From assembly GCF_016881005.1 (NCBI RefSeq), contig NZ_JACOPV010000005.1:352790-416789 (forward strand): a DNA stretch of 64,000 nucleotides, given 5' to 3'. Origin of the DNA: Pseudomonas arcuscaelestis (GTDB taxonomy: Bacteria; Pseudomonadota; Gammaproteobacteria; Pseudomonadales; Pseudomonadaceae). Position numbers and translations under genes: made by a program. The notes under the pieces were generated by a model. That model was given only the letters and a program-made list of their open reading frames with translations, was not told the origin of the DNA and did no database searches. Positions 27,801 to 35,570 of the stretch are shown in pieces. Numbering within the stretch: the first letter of the stretch is position 1; each line of letters starts with the position of its first letter.

Positions 27801-28211
27801 GTTGGTCTTGACCCGGATGTTGAGCGGGTGGGATTTGTAGACATTGCCGCCGACGGCACTGGTGACCAGGTAATGCACCGGCGGTGTGCCGTCCTGAACG
27901 GCGGCGGTGGGGACGTTGAGGGTCATGGAACCCAGGTCGAGGTGATCCTGATTGACCAGTTGGGTGTCGATCAGGCGGTTGTTCCAGAACAGCTCGACCT
28001 TGTCGGCGATCCGCATGGATGGGTAGGCAGTGATCAACACTTGAATGGGGACGTTCGGGTCGCTGATGTCGGCCCAGCGAATGCCGCCGTTGCCCTCGGC
28101 AATGGGGATGCGCGGGGCATTCAGGGTGGGTGGGGGATCTTGGAACAGGCTAAGCGGGTGTAGGTTGGCAAGCAGGCGACTGATCGCACTGAGCTGGTGG
28201 TAGGTAGACAT
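24837..28211 (-). CDS. Large protein with eight Ig-like repeats and a lectin-like C-terminus
   Basis: A 1124-residue protein of unknown function. Eight related modules of about 105-125 residues begin near positions 30, 155, 259, 375, 488, 602, 712 and 836. Each follows the pattern P-x-(V/I)-x-x-A-x-x-G-x-(L)-D, then about 15 residues later Y-x-x-M-x-x-G-D-x-(V/L)-x-(V/L)-x-W, as in EVAPYLNMQAGDRVEL and RVRVYAGMAEGDTLTV. Residues 945-1030 look like a further putative Ig fold (GGKPPYKYYSSNPNAFEVD). The tail (1040-1124) has GGTLPTLAEWAALR and CWC, as in adhesin or invasin lectin-like ends. No signal peptide or transmembrane helix is seen. Start ATG 28211 follows AAGGAG; the frame is open to 28337, but the extra 42 residues look unrelated. 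Confidence 0.75.
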   Translation of the reverse strand: MSTYHQLSAISRLLANLHPLSLFQDPPPTLNAPRIPIAEGNGGIRWADISDPNVPIQVLITAYPSMRIADKVELFWNNRLIDTQLVNQDHLDLGSMTLNVPTAAVQDGTPPVHYLVTSAVGGNVYKSHPLNIRVKTNVPGGTDPDPSTPYTNENLQAVTGVPELVEDSNADNIVATVPAYLNMTEGDQLKLSWGGESVEHSVQASEVNTAILLPVPRAVIEQAGAGPVLVLYEVRDIVNNWSLWSRPVEINAEIGSGLLRAPDVLDAVNGAIDLERLGDQDARIRVRVYAGMAEGDTLTVTWRARPPIGDPVEHEQAYSVDADNEGLPAEVGVPNAIARASAGGMAVITYKVTSNRGVQHSRRTSVEIIGQVQRLVPPTLQEAVGDSLDLEQIPDGGATVEVAPYLNMQAGDRVELFCVGTAANGLPSSYQDTRDITGSMVGKPVLLSVPKAFFTPLLNGSLRVYYRVKGEESTSLELNVVGQGGAVLPAPSVVGVVDGTLDPDAVPSGTNATVPQYPGKALGDRITLTWQGLTGTSYSDYIDVSAENLGTPINFFIGYTPYIIGNLNNDVTVGYRVQRSSGSPASSALLNLPIRRKAQDNFIAPTVVQAPGGILDPITASAGATVRVEYEAMLTTDTLAVAWTGEGSADTIETEQKPGSISGRVDFTIPPSVVAASQGKTINVRYAVVRGSNPVLSEPLALRVNTLQPIHLPTPIVPEANGTATLDMASFDGDAAVTVEPWPLIAEGQRYWIKVSGTLENGTSYSFYPARALLVSAGEATQGLSSKVLRTELVKLKHDSSLSVEVSVAFDGAADESKALTFPILTLTLSKLPDLSLEKPVIPSAPGNVLTPEQVPASGLVINVRSYTGMTIGDKVGVKFGAYTTQQQTVTQIQQLTFNVPKAEVNRYAGMTFSVAYVVTRVSGDQVTSPSVILQVKALQPALYIDPTPVTLNGRIYRSSRPVTNPPANASVTRTASGGKPPYKYYSSNPNAFEVDINTGRAISFLSGTHNVVVQDAEMNTAQYSVTVSNVRLFSGLGIFGTWVSCRDSAASYGGTLPTLAEWAALRTSYSDGNPGFEGANCWCLDSAGTNRRYVFNPATGEQGSLRGGNWIGDSAIGYGIFDR

Positions 28212-28517
28212 GTGGTACTCCTTGAAGCGGATAGGAACGCTTCGAGGAGTATTGAGGAAATACTTGAAGTTCGAACCTGACAAAAATGCTAGGTAATGCG
28301 TATCCGGGTTAGCCACCAACTTGATTAATCTGTTCAATGGCGTGGCTATTAAAAGGATAGGAATTTAGCAGCAACATCTTAGTGAGCTGACGCTTCCGCT
28401 GGTTTGTTGCCGCGCTTGAGGTCGCAATTCGATGGCCATCGGGCAGCGCACAGGTGCCGGTAGCGTGTTTCGCGCTACAATGCGCGCCTTGACCGTGCCA
28501 AGCCTGACTAAAAAAAC
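28212..28517. other. Divergent region between the Ig-repeat gene and rlhA
   Basis: The 306-bp gap carries promoters for both directions. Next to the Ig-repeat gene's ribosome-binding site are two small dyads, GAAGCG/CGCTTC (28224-28243) and AGTATT/AATACT (28248-28264), which lie in its 5' leader and could affect translation. Nothing else is recognised. Confidence 0.5.
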
Positions 28518-30512
28518 ATGTCCTTACCCAAGCATCACCTCGAACTGCTCAGCCCTGCCCGCGATGTGGCCATCGCCCGTGAGGCCATCTTGCATGGCGC
28601 CGACGCCGTGTACCTCGGTGGCCCAAGCTTCGGCGCCCGCCACAACGCCTGCAACGAGGTGAGCGATATCGCCCAGTTGGTGGAGTTTGCCCGCCGTTAT
28701 CATGCTCGGGTGTTCACCACCATCAATACCATTCTCCACGACAACGAGCTTGAGCCGGCACGTAAGCTGATTCACCAGCTGTACGATGCTGGAGTCGATG
28801 CGCTGATCGTCCAGGACCTGGGTGTGATGGAGCTGGATATCCCGCCAATTGAACTGCACGCCAGTACCCAGACGGACATCCGCACCCTGGCGCGGGCCAA
28901 ATTCCTCGATCAGGCCGGTTTCTCGCAATTGGTTCTGGCCCGAGAGCTGAACCTCAAGGAAATCCGTGCGATTGCCGACGAGACTGATGCCGCCATCGAG
29001 TTCTTCATCCATGGTGCTTTGTGCGTGGCCTTCTCAGGCCAATGCAACATTTCCCATGCCCAGACCGGTCGCAGTGCCAACCGTGGCGACTGCTCCCAGG
29101 CCTGCCGACTGCCGTACACACTCAAGGATGAACAAGGCGGCGTCATTGCCTACGAAAAACACCTGCTGTCGATGAAGGACAACAACCAGAGCGCCAACAT
29201 TCGCGCCCTGGTTGAAGCGGGGGTTCGCTCGTTCAAGATCGAAGGGCGTTACAAGGACATGGGCTATGTGAAGAACATCACCGCCTACTACCGTCAGCGC
29301 CTGGACGAAGTCCTCGAAGATCGCCCGGACCTGGCGCGCGCTTCCAGCGGCCGCACCGCGCACTTCTTCGTGCCCGACCCGGATAAAACCTTCCACCGTG
29401 GCAGCACCGACTACTTTGTCAGCGAGCGCAAAATCGATATCGGCGCCTTCGACTCGCCAACCTTCACCGGTCTGGCGGTAGGTGTGGTGGAAAAAGTCGG
29501 CAAGCGTGACATGCAAGTCGTCACCCATGAGCCGCTATCCAATGGTGATGGCCTCAATGTGCTGGTCAAGCGTGAAGTGGTGGGCTTTCGGGCCAATATC
29601 GCCGAGCCCAAGGGCGAGTTCGATGAAGACGGCGAGAAGCGCTACCGCTATCGCGTCGAACCCAACGAAATGCCCAAGGGCATGTACCAGCTACGGCCAA
29701 ACCATCCGTTGAGCCGCAACCTGGACCACAACTGGCAGCAAGCCCTGCAGAAAACTTCTGCCGAGCGTCGCATCGGCCTGGTATGGGTCGCGCGCTTGAC
29801 CGAGAGCAGCCTGCAATTGACCGCCACCAGTGAAGAGGGTGTCTCTGCCAGCATTACGCTTGACGGCCCGTTTGGGGTCGCCAACAAGCCGGAGCAGGCG
29901 CTGGAGCAGTTGCACGATCTGCTCGGTCAGTTGGGTACCACTCAATACCATGCCACCGCCATCGACCTGCAAGCGCCACAGGCATACTTCATTCCCAACT
30001 CGCAGCTCAAAGCCTTGCGCCGTGAAGTCATCGAGGCCCTGACGGCTGCGCGCATTGCCGCACACCCGCGGGGTGGGCGCAAAGCCGAAAGCAATCCGCC
30101 GCCGGTGTACCCGGAGTCGCACCTGTCATTTTTGGCCAACGTCTACAACCAGAAGGCTCGCGACTTCTATCACCGTCACGGGGTCAAGCTGATCGACGCC
30201 GCCTACGAGGCCCACGAAGAGAAAGGCGAAGTGCCGGTGATGATCACCAAGCACTGCCTGCGTTTCTCTTTCAACTTGTGCCCCAAGCAGGCCAAGGGCG
30301 TTACGGGTGTGCGCACCAAGGTTGCACCGATGCAACTGATACACGGTGACGAGGTGCTGACGTTGAAGTTCGACTGCAAGCCTTGCGAAATGCATGTAAT
30401 CGGCAAGATGAAGGGGCACATCTTCGATTTGCCGCAACCGGGCAGCCAGCAAGTGGTCGGGCACATCAGCCCTGAAGACTTGCTCAAGACCATTCCCCGC
30501 GCCCCGCACTAA
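28518..30512 (+). CDS. rlhA: 23S rRNA 5-hydroxycytidine C2501 synthase RlhA (U32 peptidase family)
   Basis: A 664-residue homologue of E. coli YdcP/RlhA, almost collinear over the whole length. The U32 signature region has ELHASTQTDIRTLARAKF, IEFFIHGALCVAFSGQC and SANRGDCSQACRLPYTL, with conserved cysteines for a possible Fe-S centre, and EGRYKDMGYVKNITAYYRQ. The long C-terminal extension with FDCKPCEMHVIGK separates RlhA from the shorter tRNA hydroxylase TrhP. It hydroxylates C2501 of 23S rRNA, using prephenate-linked chemistry in E. coli. Confidence 0.93.
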   Translation: MSLPKHHLELLSPARDVAIAREAILHGADAVYLGGPSFGARHNACNEVSDIAQLVEFARRYHARVFTTINTILHDNELEPARKLIHQLYDAGVDALIVQDLGVMELDIPPIELHASTQTDIRTLARAKFLDQAGFSQLVLARELNLKEIRAIADETDAAIEFFIHGALCVAFSGQCNISHAQTGRSANRGDCSQACRLPYTLKDEQGGVIAYEKHLLSMKDNNQSANIRALVEAGVRSFKIEGRYKDMGYVKNITAYYRQRLDEVLEDRPDLARASSGRTAHFFVPDPDKTFHRGSTDYFVSERKIDIGAFDSPTFTGLAVGVVEKVGKRDMQVVTHEPLSNGDGLNVLVKREVVGFRANIAEPKGEFDEDGEKRYRYRVEPNEMPKGMYQLRPNHPLSRNLDHNWQQALQKTSAERRIGLVWVARLTESSLQLTATSEEGVSASITLDGPFGVANKPEQALEQLHDLLGQLGTTQYHATAIDLQAPQAYFIPNSQLKALRREVIEALTAARIAAHPRGGRKAESNPPPVYPESHLSFLANVYNQKARDFYHRHGVKLIDAAYEAHEEKGEVPVMITKHCLRFSFNLCPKQAKGVTGVRTKVAPMQLIHGDEVLTLKFDCKPCEMHVIGKMKGHIFDLPQPGSQQVVGHISPEDLLKTIPRAPH

Positions 30513-30520
30513 GGGCCAGC

Positions 30521-30546
30521 GAGCGCGACGTTGCGGCGTCGCGCTC
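30521..30546. terminator. Terminator hairpin between rlhA and LysR gene
   Basis: GAGCGCGAC (30521-30529) and GTCGCGCTC (30538-30546) form a perfect 9-bp stem, 9 bp after the rlhA stop and just before the convergent LysR stop. Confidence 0.7.
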
Positions 30547-30550
30547 GATC

Positions 30551-31453
30551 TCAGTCGCGAAGTTCCCTGCCTGCTTTTTCCAAGAGCCAATCACGGAACG
30601 CTTGCAGTGCCGGCAGTGTCTGGTTACGTGGCGGGTATACCAGGTAATAGCTGCGTGCGCTGGCAAAGGGCTGGGTGGGACTGCTCAGTTCGCCCCCGGC
30701 CAGTTCTTCGGTGATGAGAATGCGTGGCACCAGGCCGATGCCGATATCGGCACGCACCGCCTGAATCAAATGCGAAGTCAATTCAAAGCTCGGCCCAAGA
30801 CGCATAGCGTGGTGGGTCAGGCCGTGATGGGTAAACCACTCGCCCCAGGCATTGGCATTGTTGGCCACACTGAGCAGGACCTGCTGGCTGATGTCTTGCG
30901 CGCTCCAGGTCGGCCGGGTGGCGGCCAGGGTAGGCGAGAGGATCACCATCAATTCTTCGGCATGCAAACGATGGCAGATCAGCCCTGGTAGCTCGCTGGT
31001 GGCGACGACGATTGCGGCGTCTATACCACTGGTGGCGAAGTCCACCGGTTCAATGCGTGAGTTGATGTGTACCAGTACTTCAGGATGGCTACGGTAGAAC
31101 GCGTGCAGCCGTGGCAGCAACCATTTCGAGCCGAAGGTCGGCAGGGTTGCCAGGCGCAGGCTGCCACCCCCTGCCTGGTGGGCAATAGCGTGCAGGGTGG
31201 CACTGCGGATGCGGCCCAGGGCCTCGCTGATTTCACGCTGGTATAGCCGTCCGACGTCGGTGAGCTTTACCGTGCGGCCTTCGCGTCGGAACAGCGTCAC
31301 GCCCAACTGCTGCTCAAGCGCCTGGACCTGGCGGCTAATCGCGCTTTGGGTCAGCGACAGCTCCACAGCGGCGCGGGTGTAGCTTTCATGGCGCGCCGCG
31401 GCCTCGAATGCCAGCAGTAAAGACATTGAAGGGGTGAGATTGCGGTAATTCAT
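30551..31453 (-). CDS. LysR family regulator, GcvA-like
   Basis: A 300-residue regulator. The N-terminal winged HTH has LAFEAAARHESYTRAAVELSLTQSAISRQVQALEQQLG and RREGRTVKLTDVG, the GcvA/AmpR-type pattern. The effector-binding domain spans about 90-295. It is divergent from the YdiJ-type dehydrogenase gene (start 31606), which it probably controls; the 152-bp gap would hold the shared operator. Confidence 0.9.
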   Translation of the reverse strand: MNYRNLTPSMSLLLAFEAAARHESYTRAAVELSLTQSAISRQVQALEQQLGVTLFRREGRTVKLTDVGRLYQREISEALGRIRSATLHAIAHQAGGGSLRLATLPTFGSKWLLPRLHAFYRSHPEVLVHINSRIEPVDFATSGIDAAIVVATSELPGLICHRLHAEELMVILSPTLAATRPTWSAQDISQQVLLSVANNANAWGEWFTHHGLTHHAMRLGPSFELTSHLIQAVRADIGIGLVPRILITEELAGGELSSPTQPFASARSYYLVYPPRNQTLPALQAFRDWLLEKAGRELRD

Positions 31454-31605
31454 TCGTAAAAGTCATCAAAGGCTGCGGAAATATCCGTTTGTGCCTGGCT
31501 CAAGGCTGCGGGATCATTGGCATCATCCACTACCTGGCGGTGTACTGACCATACCGTTTCAGCAAGTATTCTCGATTAGCCTGACATAAATGAGGCCGTC
31601 CACCG

Positions 31606-34600
31606 ATGATCGCCCGACTGACCGGCACCGCACCGGCCACTCTTTACCCTGATTTCCTTGAAGCCCTGCGCAGTGCCGGTTTCCGTGGCCAGCTCAGTGC
31701 TGACTACGCCACCCGCACGGTGCTGGCCACGGACAACTCGATCTACCAGCGCATGCCGCAGGCAGCGGTATTTCCTGAGGATACCGACGACGTTGCGCGT
31801 ATTGCCGCGCTGATGGCCGAACCGCGCTTTCAGGCAGTCAAACTCACGCCTCGCGGTGGCGGTACTGGCACCAACGGTCAGTCGCTGACCGATGGCATTG
31901 TGGTCGACCTGTCGCGCCACATGAACAGCATTCTTGAAATCAATGTCGAGGAGCGCTGGGTACGGGTGCAGGCCGGGGTGGTCAAAGACCAGCTCAATGC
32001 CGCGCTCAAACCGCATGGCCTGTTCTTCGCCCCTGAGCTTTCCACCTCCAACCGCGCTACGGTTGGCGGCATGATCAACACCGATGCCAGCGGCCAGGGC
32101 AGTTGCACCTACGGTAAAACCCGTGACCATGTGCTGGAGCTGCACAGCGTCCTGCTCGGCGGCCAACGCCTGCATACCCGGCCTTTAAGCGAGGCTGAAC
32201 TGGATCAGGCCTGTGCTGAAACTGGCCGTGCTGGCGAGGTGTACCGCGCGGCGCGCAACATCCAGGAAACCAAAGCCGAGCTGATCGAGCAGATCTTCCC
32301 CAAACTCAACCGCTGCCTGACCGGTTACGACCTGGCGCACCTGCGTGATGAGCAGGGCCGTTTCAACCTCAACAGTGTGTTGTGCGGTGCAGAGGGCTCG
32401 CTCGGGTATGTGGTCGAGGCCAAGCTCAATGTGCTGCCAATTCCCAAGTACGCCGTGCTGGTCAACGTCCGCTACAGCAGTTTCATGGACGCCTTGCGGG
32501 ACGCCAATGCATTGATGGCGCACAAGCCGCTGTCGATCGAGACGGTGGACTCCAAGGTCTTGATGCTGGCGATGAAAGACATCGTTTGGCACAGTGTTGC
32601 CGAGTACTTCCCCGCCGACGTCGAACGCCCGACCCTGGGGATCAACCTGGTCGAGTTCTGCGGTGATGATCCGCAGGAAGTCAATGCACGGGTACAGGCT
32701 TTCGTCGCACACCTGCAGGCCGACACCGGTGTCGAGCGCTTGGGTCACACGCTGGCCGAGGGCTCCGAGGCGGTCACGCGGGTCTACACCATGCGCAAGC
32801 GTTCGGTGGGTCTACTGGGCAACGTCGAGGGCGAGGTGCGTCCGCAGCCGTTCGTGGAAGACACGGCGGTGCCGCCGGAGCAATTGGCGGACTACATTGC
32901 CGAGTTCCGGGCCTTGCTTGATGGCTACGGTCTGGCCTATGGCATGTTCGGCCATGTCGATGCCGGCGTGCTGCACGTGCGTCCGGCCCTGGACATGAAA
33001 GACCCGGCGCAGGCGGCGTTGGTCAAGCCGATTTCCGATGCAGTGGCAGCCTTGACCTTGCGTTACGGCGGCTTGCTCTGGGGCGAGCACGGCAAGGGCC
33101 TGCGCTCGGAATACGTACCGGAATACTTCGGCGAACTGTACCCGTCGCTGCAAGCGCTCAAGGGTGCATTCGACCCGCACAACCAGCTCAATCCCGGCAA
33201 GATTTGCACACCACCGGACAGCGCCCAGGGCCTGATCAAGGTCAACGAGGCACCCCTGCGAGGAGACTTCGACCGCCAGATCGACGAGCGCGTATGGCAA
33301 AGCTTTGGCAGCGCCGTGCACTGCAACGGCAACGGCGCCTGCTACAACTATGATCCCAACGACGCCATGTGCCCGTCGTGGAAAGCCACCCGTGAACGCC
33401 AGCATTCACCCAAGGGCCGCGCTTCGCTGATCCGGGAGTGGCTGCGCCTGCAGGGCGCTGCCAACATCGATGTGCTGGCGACAGCGCAAGGTAAGCTCGA
33501 TTGGCTAAAGGGCCTGCCAGCACGCTTGCGCAACAATTTTTCGCGCAGCAAAGGCGAGGCGGATTTTTCCCATGAAGTCTACGACGCCATGGCCGGTTGC
33601 CTGGCGTGCAAATCCTGTGCTGGCCAATGCCCGATCAAGGTCAACGTGCCGGAATTCCGCTCGCGTTTTCTTGAGCTGTACCACGGGCGCTACCAGCGAC
33701 CCCTGCGTGATTATCTGATCGGCTCGCTGGAGTTCAGCATTCCGTACCTGGCGCACGCTCCCGGTTTGTATAACGCGGTGATGGGCTCCAAGTGGGTGAG
33801 CAAACTGCTGGAACAGCAGGTCGGCATACTCGACAGCCCCTTGATCAGCCGCTACAACCTGCAAGCGACGCTGACCCGTTGCAACGTGCGCATGGCCAGT
33901 ATCCCGGCCCTGCGCGAGCTCACCCCGGCGCAGCGTGAGCGCAGTATCATCCTGGTCCAGGATGCCTTCACCCGCTATTTTGAAACCCCGGTGTTGGCCG
34001 CTTTTATCGATTTGGCTTATCGCCTTGGCCAGCGTATCTACCTGGCGCCCTACAGCGCCAACGGCAAGCCGCTGCACGTGCAGGGCTTTCTCGGCGCTTT
34101 CAACAAGGCGGCTATTGGTAACGCCCGCCAGCTCAGTGCCCTGGCAGATTGCGGTGTGCCGTTGGTTGGCCTGGACCCGGCGATGACCCTGGTGTATCGC
34201 CAGGAGTACCTGAAGGTTCCTGGTCTGGGTGAATGCCCGAAAGTCCTGTTGCCACAGGAGTGGCTGATGGAGGTGCTGCCTGAGCAGCCTGGCAGAACGA
34301 CTGGTACTTTCCGACTCATGGCGCACTGCACCGAGAAGACCAACGTACCGGCCAGCACGCGCCAGTGGGAGCAGGTGTTTGCGCGCGTGGGCCTGAAGCT
34401 GTCCACCGAGGCCACCGGTTGCTGCGGCATGTCGGGCACTTACGGCCATGAAGCACGCAATCAGGAAACGTCGAAGACCATCTTCGAACAGTCCTGGGCC
34501 GGTAAACTGGACAAGGAAGGTGAAGCGTTGGCGACCGGCTATTCATGCCGCAGCCAAGTCAAGCGCCAGGCTGATCGCACCTTGCGTCATCCACTGGAAG

Positions 34601-34626
34601 TGCTGTTGCAGCAACTGAATGCCTGA
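31606..34626 (+). CDS. ydiJ: FAD/4Fe-4S D-2-hydroxyacid dehydrogenase (YdiJ-type)
   Basis: A 1006-residue fusion. The N-terminal FAD_binding_4 domain (about 45-265) has TPRGGGTGTNGQSL and STSNRATVGGMINTDASGQG. The FAD-oxidase C domain (about 270-540) has GLAYGMFGHVDAGVLHVRP and GEHGKGLRSEY. A cysteine-rich region follows (CNGNGACYNYDPNDAMCPSW, about 573), then a 4Fe-4S motif CLACKSCAGQCPIKVNVP (about 665) and CCG-type heterodisulfide-reductase-like ligands (TGCCGMSGTYGHE). E. coli YdiJ and its Pseudomonas homologues oxidise D-2-hydroxyglutarate-type acids and deliver electrons to the respiratory chain. The exact substrate is inferred. Confidence 0.9.
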   Translation: MIARLTGTAPATLYPDFLEALRSAGFRGQLSADYATRTVLATDNSIYQRMPQAAVFPEDTDDVARIAALMAEPRFQAVKLTPRGGGTGTNGQSLTDGIVVDLSRHMNSILEINVEERWVRVQAGVVKDQLNAALKPHGLFFAPELSTSNRATVGGMINTDASGQGSCTYGKTRDHVLELHSVLLGGQRLHTRPLSEAELDQACAETGRAGEVYRAARNIQETKAELIEQIFPKLNRCLTGYDLAHLRDEQGRFNLNSVLCGAEGSLGYVVEAKLNVLPIPKYAVLVNVRYSSFMDALRDANALMAHKPLSIETVDSKVLMLAMKDIVWHSVAEYFPADVERPTLGINLVEFCGDDPQEVNARVQAFVAHLQADTGVERLGHTLAEGSEAVTRVYTMRKRSVGLLGNVEGEVRPQPFVEDTAVPPEQLADYIAEFRALLDGYGLAYGMFGHVDAGVLHVRPALDMKDPAQAALVKPISDAVAALTLRYGGLLWGEHGKGLRSEYVPEYFGELYPSLQALKGAFDPHNQLNPGKICTPPDSAQGLIKVNEAPLRGDFDRQIDERVWQSFGSAVHCNGNGACYNYDPNDAMCPSWKATRERQHSPKGRASLIREWLRLQGAANIDVLATAQGKLDWLKGLPARLRNNFSRSKGEADFSHEVYDAMAGCLACKSCAGQCPIKVNVPEFRSRFLELYHGRYQRPLRDYLIGSLEFSIPYLAHAPGLYNAVMGSKWVSKLLEQQVGILDSPLISRYNLQATLTRCNVRMASIPALRELTPAQRERSIILVQDAFTRYFETPVLAAFIDLAYRLGQRIYLAPYSANGKPLHVQGFLGAFNKAAIGNARQLSALADCGVPLVGLDPAMTLVYRQEYLKVPGLGECPKVLLPQEWLMEVLPEQPGRTTGTFRLMAHCTEKTNVPASTRQWEQVFARVGLKLSTEATGCCGMSGTYGHEARNQETSKTIFEQSWAGKLDKEGEALATGYSCRSQVKRQADRTLRHPLEVLLQQLNA

Positions 34627-34640
34627 AGAACAAGGCCGAG

Positions 34641-34666
34641 GCTCGACGCACTAACGTGCGTCGAGC
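34641..34666. terminator. Terminator hairpin between ydiJ and uraH
   Basis: GCTCGACGCAC (34641-34651), loop TAAC, GTGCGTCGAGC (34656-34666) is a perfect 11-bp stem between convergent genes. Confidence 0.8.
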
Positions 34667-34672
34667 TGAGCG

Positions 34673-35032
34673 TCAGGCGCCACCGCGAAAACAGGAAACG
34701 CCCCAGGCGGTCAATTTGAACGGTAAATGGTAGTGCTGGGTTGGTTCGCCAACGCCGAAGCGGTACACCAGCTCATCCAGAAACGGCAGTGCTGGCAGCG
34801 CAGTGCCCTGGGCCCGGTAGAAGTCGGCAACTTGCAAGCTGACCTCGTACACCCCTGCCGGGCGACACTCACTGAGATCACCAAGCTCAGCCAGCAGCCC
34901 GTCACTGCCGATACGGCCGGCACAGATCAGCTCACGCCGTGCTGCATCCAATCGCTCCAGGCGTACTTCCAGCCCCTGTGCCACGCAACCGCTGGCGACA
35001 TCCACGACATGGATGGAGATGCCTCCATTCAT
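34673..35032 (-). CDS. uraH: 5-hydroxyisourate hydrolase (transthyretin-like)
   Basis: A 119-residue periplasmic/cytosolic TTR-like enzyme that hydrolyses 5-hydroxyisourate to OHCU in uric acid breakdown. Family blocks: ISIHVVDVASGCVAQGLEVRL at the N-terminus, AGVYEVSLQVADFYRA, and QHYHLPFKLTAWGVSCFRGGA, where the canonical end YRGS is FRGG. I chose ATG 35032 because its ATGA overlaps the upstream deaminase stop; a TTG two codons earlier (35038) is the alternative. It is the last gene of a purine operon. Confidence 0.93.
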   Translation of the reverse strand: MNGGISIHVVDVASGCVAQGLEVRLERLDAARRELICAGRIGSDGLLAELGDLSECRPAGVYEVSLQVADFYRAQGTALPALPFLDELVYRFGVGEPTQHYHLPFKLTAWGVSCFRGGA

Positions 35033-35538
35033 GACCAAAAGCCCTTGTGCGGCGCGGCGGCTTCATCTTCAAGCATTGGGCCGAGCACGCTGACCTTGCG
35101 TTGACCTTTGGCAAACACTTCGCGACACGGCAGGGAGAAGGTCGGATTCTCCGGGTGATCGCCGGTCAAGCCGAGCAAGGCATGCTCGGACAAGGCATAC
35201 ACCACTCGGCCGATACCCGTCCAATACACGGCGCCGGCACACATGCAGCAAGGCTCGGCGCTGGTGTACAAAGTGCAACTGGCCAGTGCTTGAGGGTCGA
35301 GCAGCTTGGCGGCGTTGGCGGCCGCGACCAATTCGGCGTGCTGGGTCGGATCACCCTCCGGAGGCATGGAGTTGTTGCCAGCTTCGGCAATCACATTGCC
35401 ATCGCGATCGGCGACCAAGGCGGCGAAGGGGTGGCGGCCGCGCTGCCGGGACGCAGTGGATAAATCGATGGCGCGGCGCAGCAGTTGCAGGTCCATCTCG
35501 GTAACGCCAGCAGGGCTGAGCTGAGTGATGCTGGTCAT
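35029..35538 (-). CDS. Nucleoside/guanine deaminase-like zinc enzyme (CDA superfamily)
   Basis: A 169-residue cytidine-deaminase-fold protein. The zinc site is HAE in TQHAELVAAANA plus PCCMCAG, the pattern of guanine deaminases and tRNA adenosine deaminases. GIGRVVYALSEHALLGLTGDHPENPTFSLPCREVF resembles GuaD-like or ureide-operon deaminases rather than TadA. The start MTSITQLSP (35538) has AAGGAG 7 nt upstream. It lies 32 bp after the permease gene and overlaps uraH by 4 bp. It probably deaminates a purine base imported by the permease; guanine is a guess. Confidence 0.85.
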   Translation of the reverse strand: MTSITQLSPAGVTEMDLQLLRRAIDLSTASRQRGRHPFAALVADRDGNVIAEAGNNSMPPEGDPTQHAELVAAANAAKLLDPQALASCTLYTSAEPCCMCAGAVYWTGIGRVVYALSEHALLGLTGDHPENPTFSLPCREVFAKGQRKVSVLGPMLEDEAAAPHKGFWS

Positions 35539-35570
35539 GGTTTGCTCCTTGGCAGTAAAGGGTGGACGGG

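Noticed and set aside
27069..28163. 364-codon frame antisense to the Ig-repeat gene
   Set aside because: The sense frame shows eight clear protein-level repeats, which the antisense frame only mirrors.
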